Below are positions 23,667-23,980 of a DNA stretch of 23,980 bases, piece after piece. The notes beneath the pieces are model-generated. The model was given only the letters and a program-made list of their open reading frames with translations, did not search any database and was not told the DNA's origin. The stretch covers positions 1 through 23,980 of the forward strand of contig JBELHO010000050.1 in assembly GCA_042091375.1 (NCBI GenBank), in the 5' to 3' direction. The translations under genes and the position numbers were made by a program. This stretch comes from JBELHO01 sp042091375 (GTDB taxonomy: Bacteria; Pseudomonadota; Gammaproteobacteria; Enterobacterales; Alteromonadaceae). How positions within the stretch are numbered: the stretch's first letter is position 1; the number at the start of each line of letters is the position of its first letter.

Positions 23667-23980
23667 ATGTATCCTAATTCAATAGATAAAAATATGGTTG
23701 GAGAATATCCAGCAAGTTCGAAATCAGGCGGTGGGTATTTTTACGATCATGTCTTAGAGTATCGAGTTTGGTGTAGACCATGGCAAGGCGCTCCTGATGA
23801 GTTTGACGGTGAAATATACTATTACGCTTTTCACACTTATAGCGAAGCTCTTGAATTTTCCAATAATACTGAAGGCTCTGAAGAACCTTTGGTTTTAATT
23901 AAGCAACTTGAATGGGTTGATGAGCCTGAGTCAGGTAAATTCATCCATAAAACTGGCGAACGTATAACTGAATGGCTAGT
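23667..23980 (+). CDS. First cassette ORF, unknown function (cut by window end)
   Basis: An open frame runs off the right edge. From the ATG at 23667 it reads MYPNSIDKNMVGEYPASS and continues with SGGGYFYDHVLEYRVWC, FHTYSEALEFSN, EEPLVLIKQLEWVDEPE and KTGERITEWL, a compact, aromatic-rich and acidic sequence without signal peptide or membrane segment. It resembles small proteins I recall from marine and Vibrio integron cassettes, sometimes labelled acetyltransferases without clear reason; I do not assign a function. The frame is open back to an ATG at 23616, with further starts at 23652 and 23694. None has a strong Shine-Dalgarno. Position next to intI and attI supports the cassette reading; the attC that would prove it is outside the window. 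Confidence 0.65.
   Translation, partial: MYPNSIDKNMVGEYPASSKSGGGYFYDHVLEYRVWCRPWQGAPDEFDGEIYYYAFHTYSEALEFSNNTEGSEEPLVLIKQLEWVDEPESGKFIHKTGERITEWL

Overview
The window is a piece of a gammaproteobacterial chromosome. It is moderately AT-rich, and its gene order (hemA-prfA-prmC-sirB2-sirB1-kdsA; lolB-ispE-prs; tRNA Met-Leu-Gln-Gln; ubiF/miaB-ybeZ-ybeY-corC-lnt) is the order found in Escherichia coli and marine Alteromonadales. A Colwellia/Thalassotalea-type marine bacterium is the best guess, but that is an inference from protein character and composition, with no search behind it.

Layout. From 316 to 6902 a minus-strand operon reads hemA, prfA, prmC, sirB2, sirB1, kdsA and an alpha/beta hydrolase. 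It links the first step of tetrapyrrole synthesis, translation termination (RF1 and the methyltransferase that modifies it) and the LPS sugar KDO. Divergently, 7145-9696 carries lolB, ispE and prs (lipoprotein sorting, isoprenoid precursor, PRPP), closed by a clear intrinsic terminator. Next come rplY with a structured leader, pth and ychF, all translation-related. A four-tRNA operon (Met-CAT, Leu-TAG, two identical Gln-TTG) has its own stringent-type promoter. Convergent ubiF (ubiquinone synthesis) follows, then the forward run miaB, ybeZ, ybeY, corC, lnt (tRNA modification, rRNA maturation, envelope lipoprotein acylation). A secreted amidohydrolase of unknown substrate follows lnt.

The right end is the accessory and most interesting part. 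A complete integron integrase gene (intI, minus strand, 22447-23418) has a near-perfect LexA operator just upstream of its Shine-Dalgarno sequence. Beyond it lie a candidate attI recombination region and the start of a forward ORF cut by the window edge, which I read as the first gene cassette. This looks like the integrase end of a chromosomal, SOS-controlled integron whose cassette array would continue to the right.

Other points worth noting are a promoter with extended -10 and GC-rich discriminator plus two hairpins ahead of rplY, a hairpin covering the pth ribosome binding site, a repeated motif after the tRNA array that may be an insertion-sequence end remnant, and a bacterial relative of the mammalian MEST hydrolase at the end of the hemA operon.
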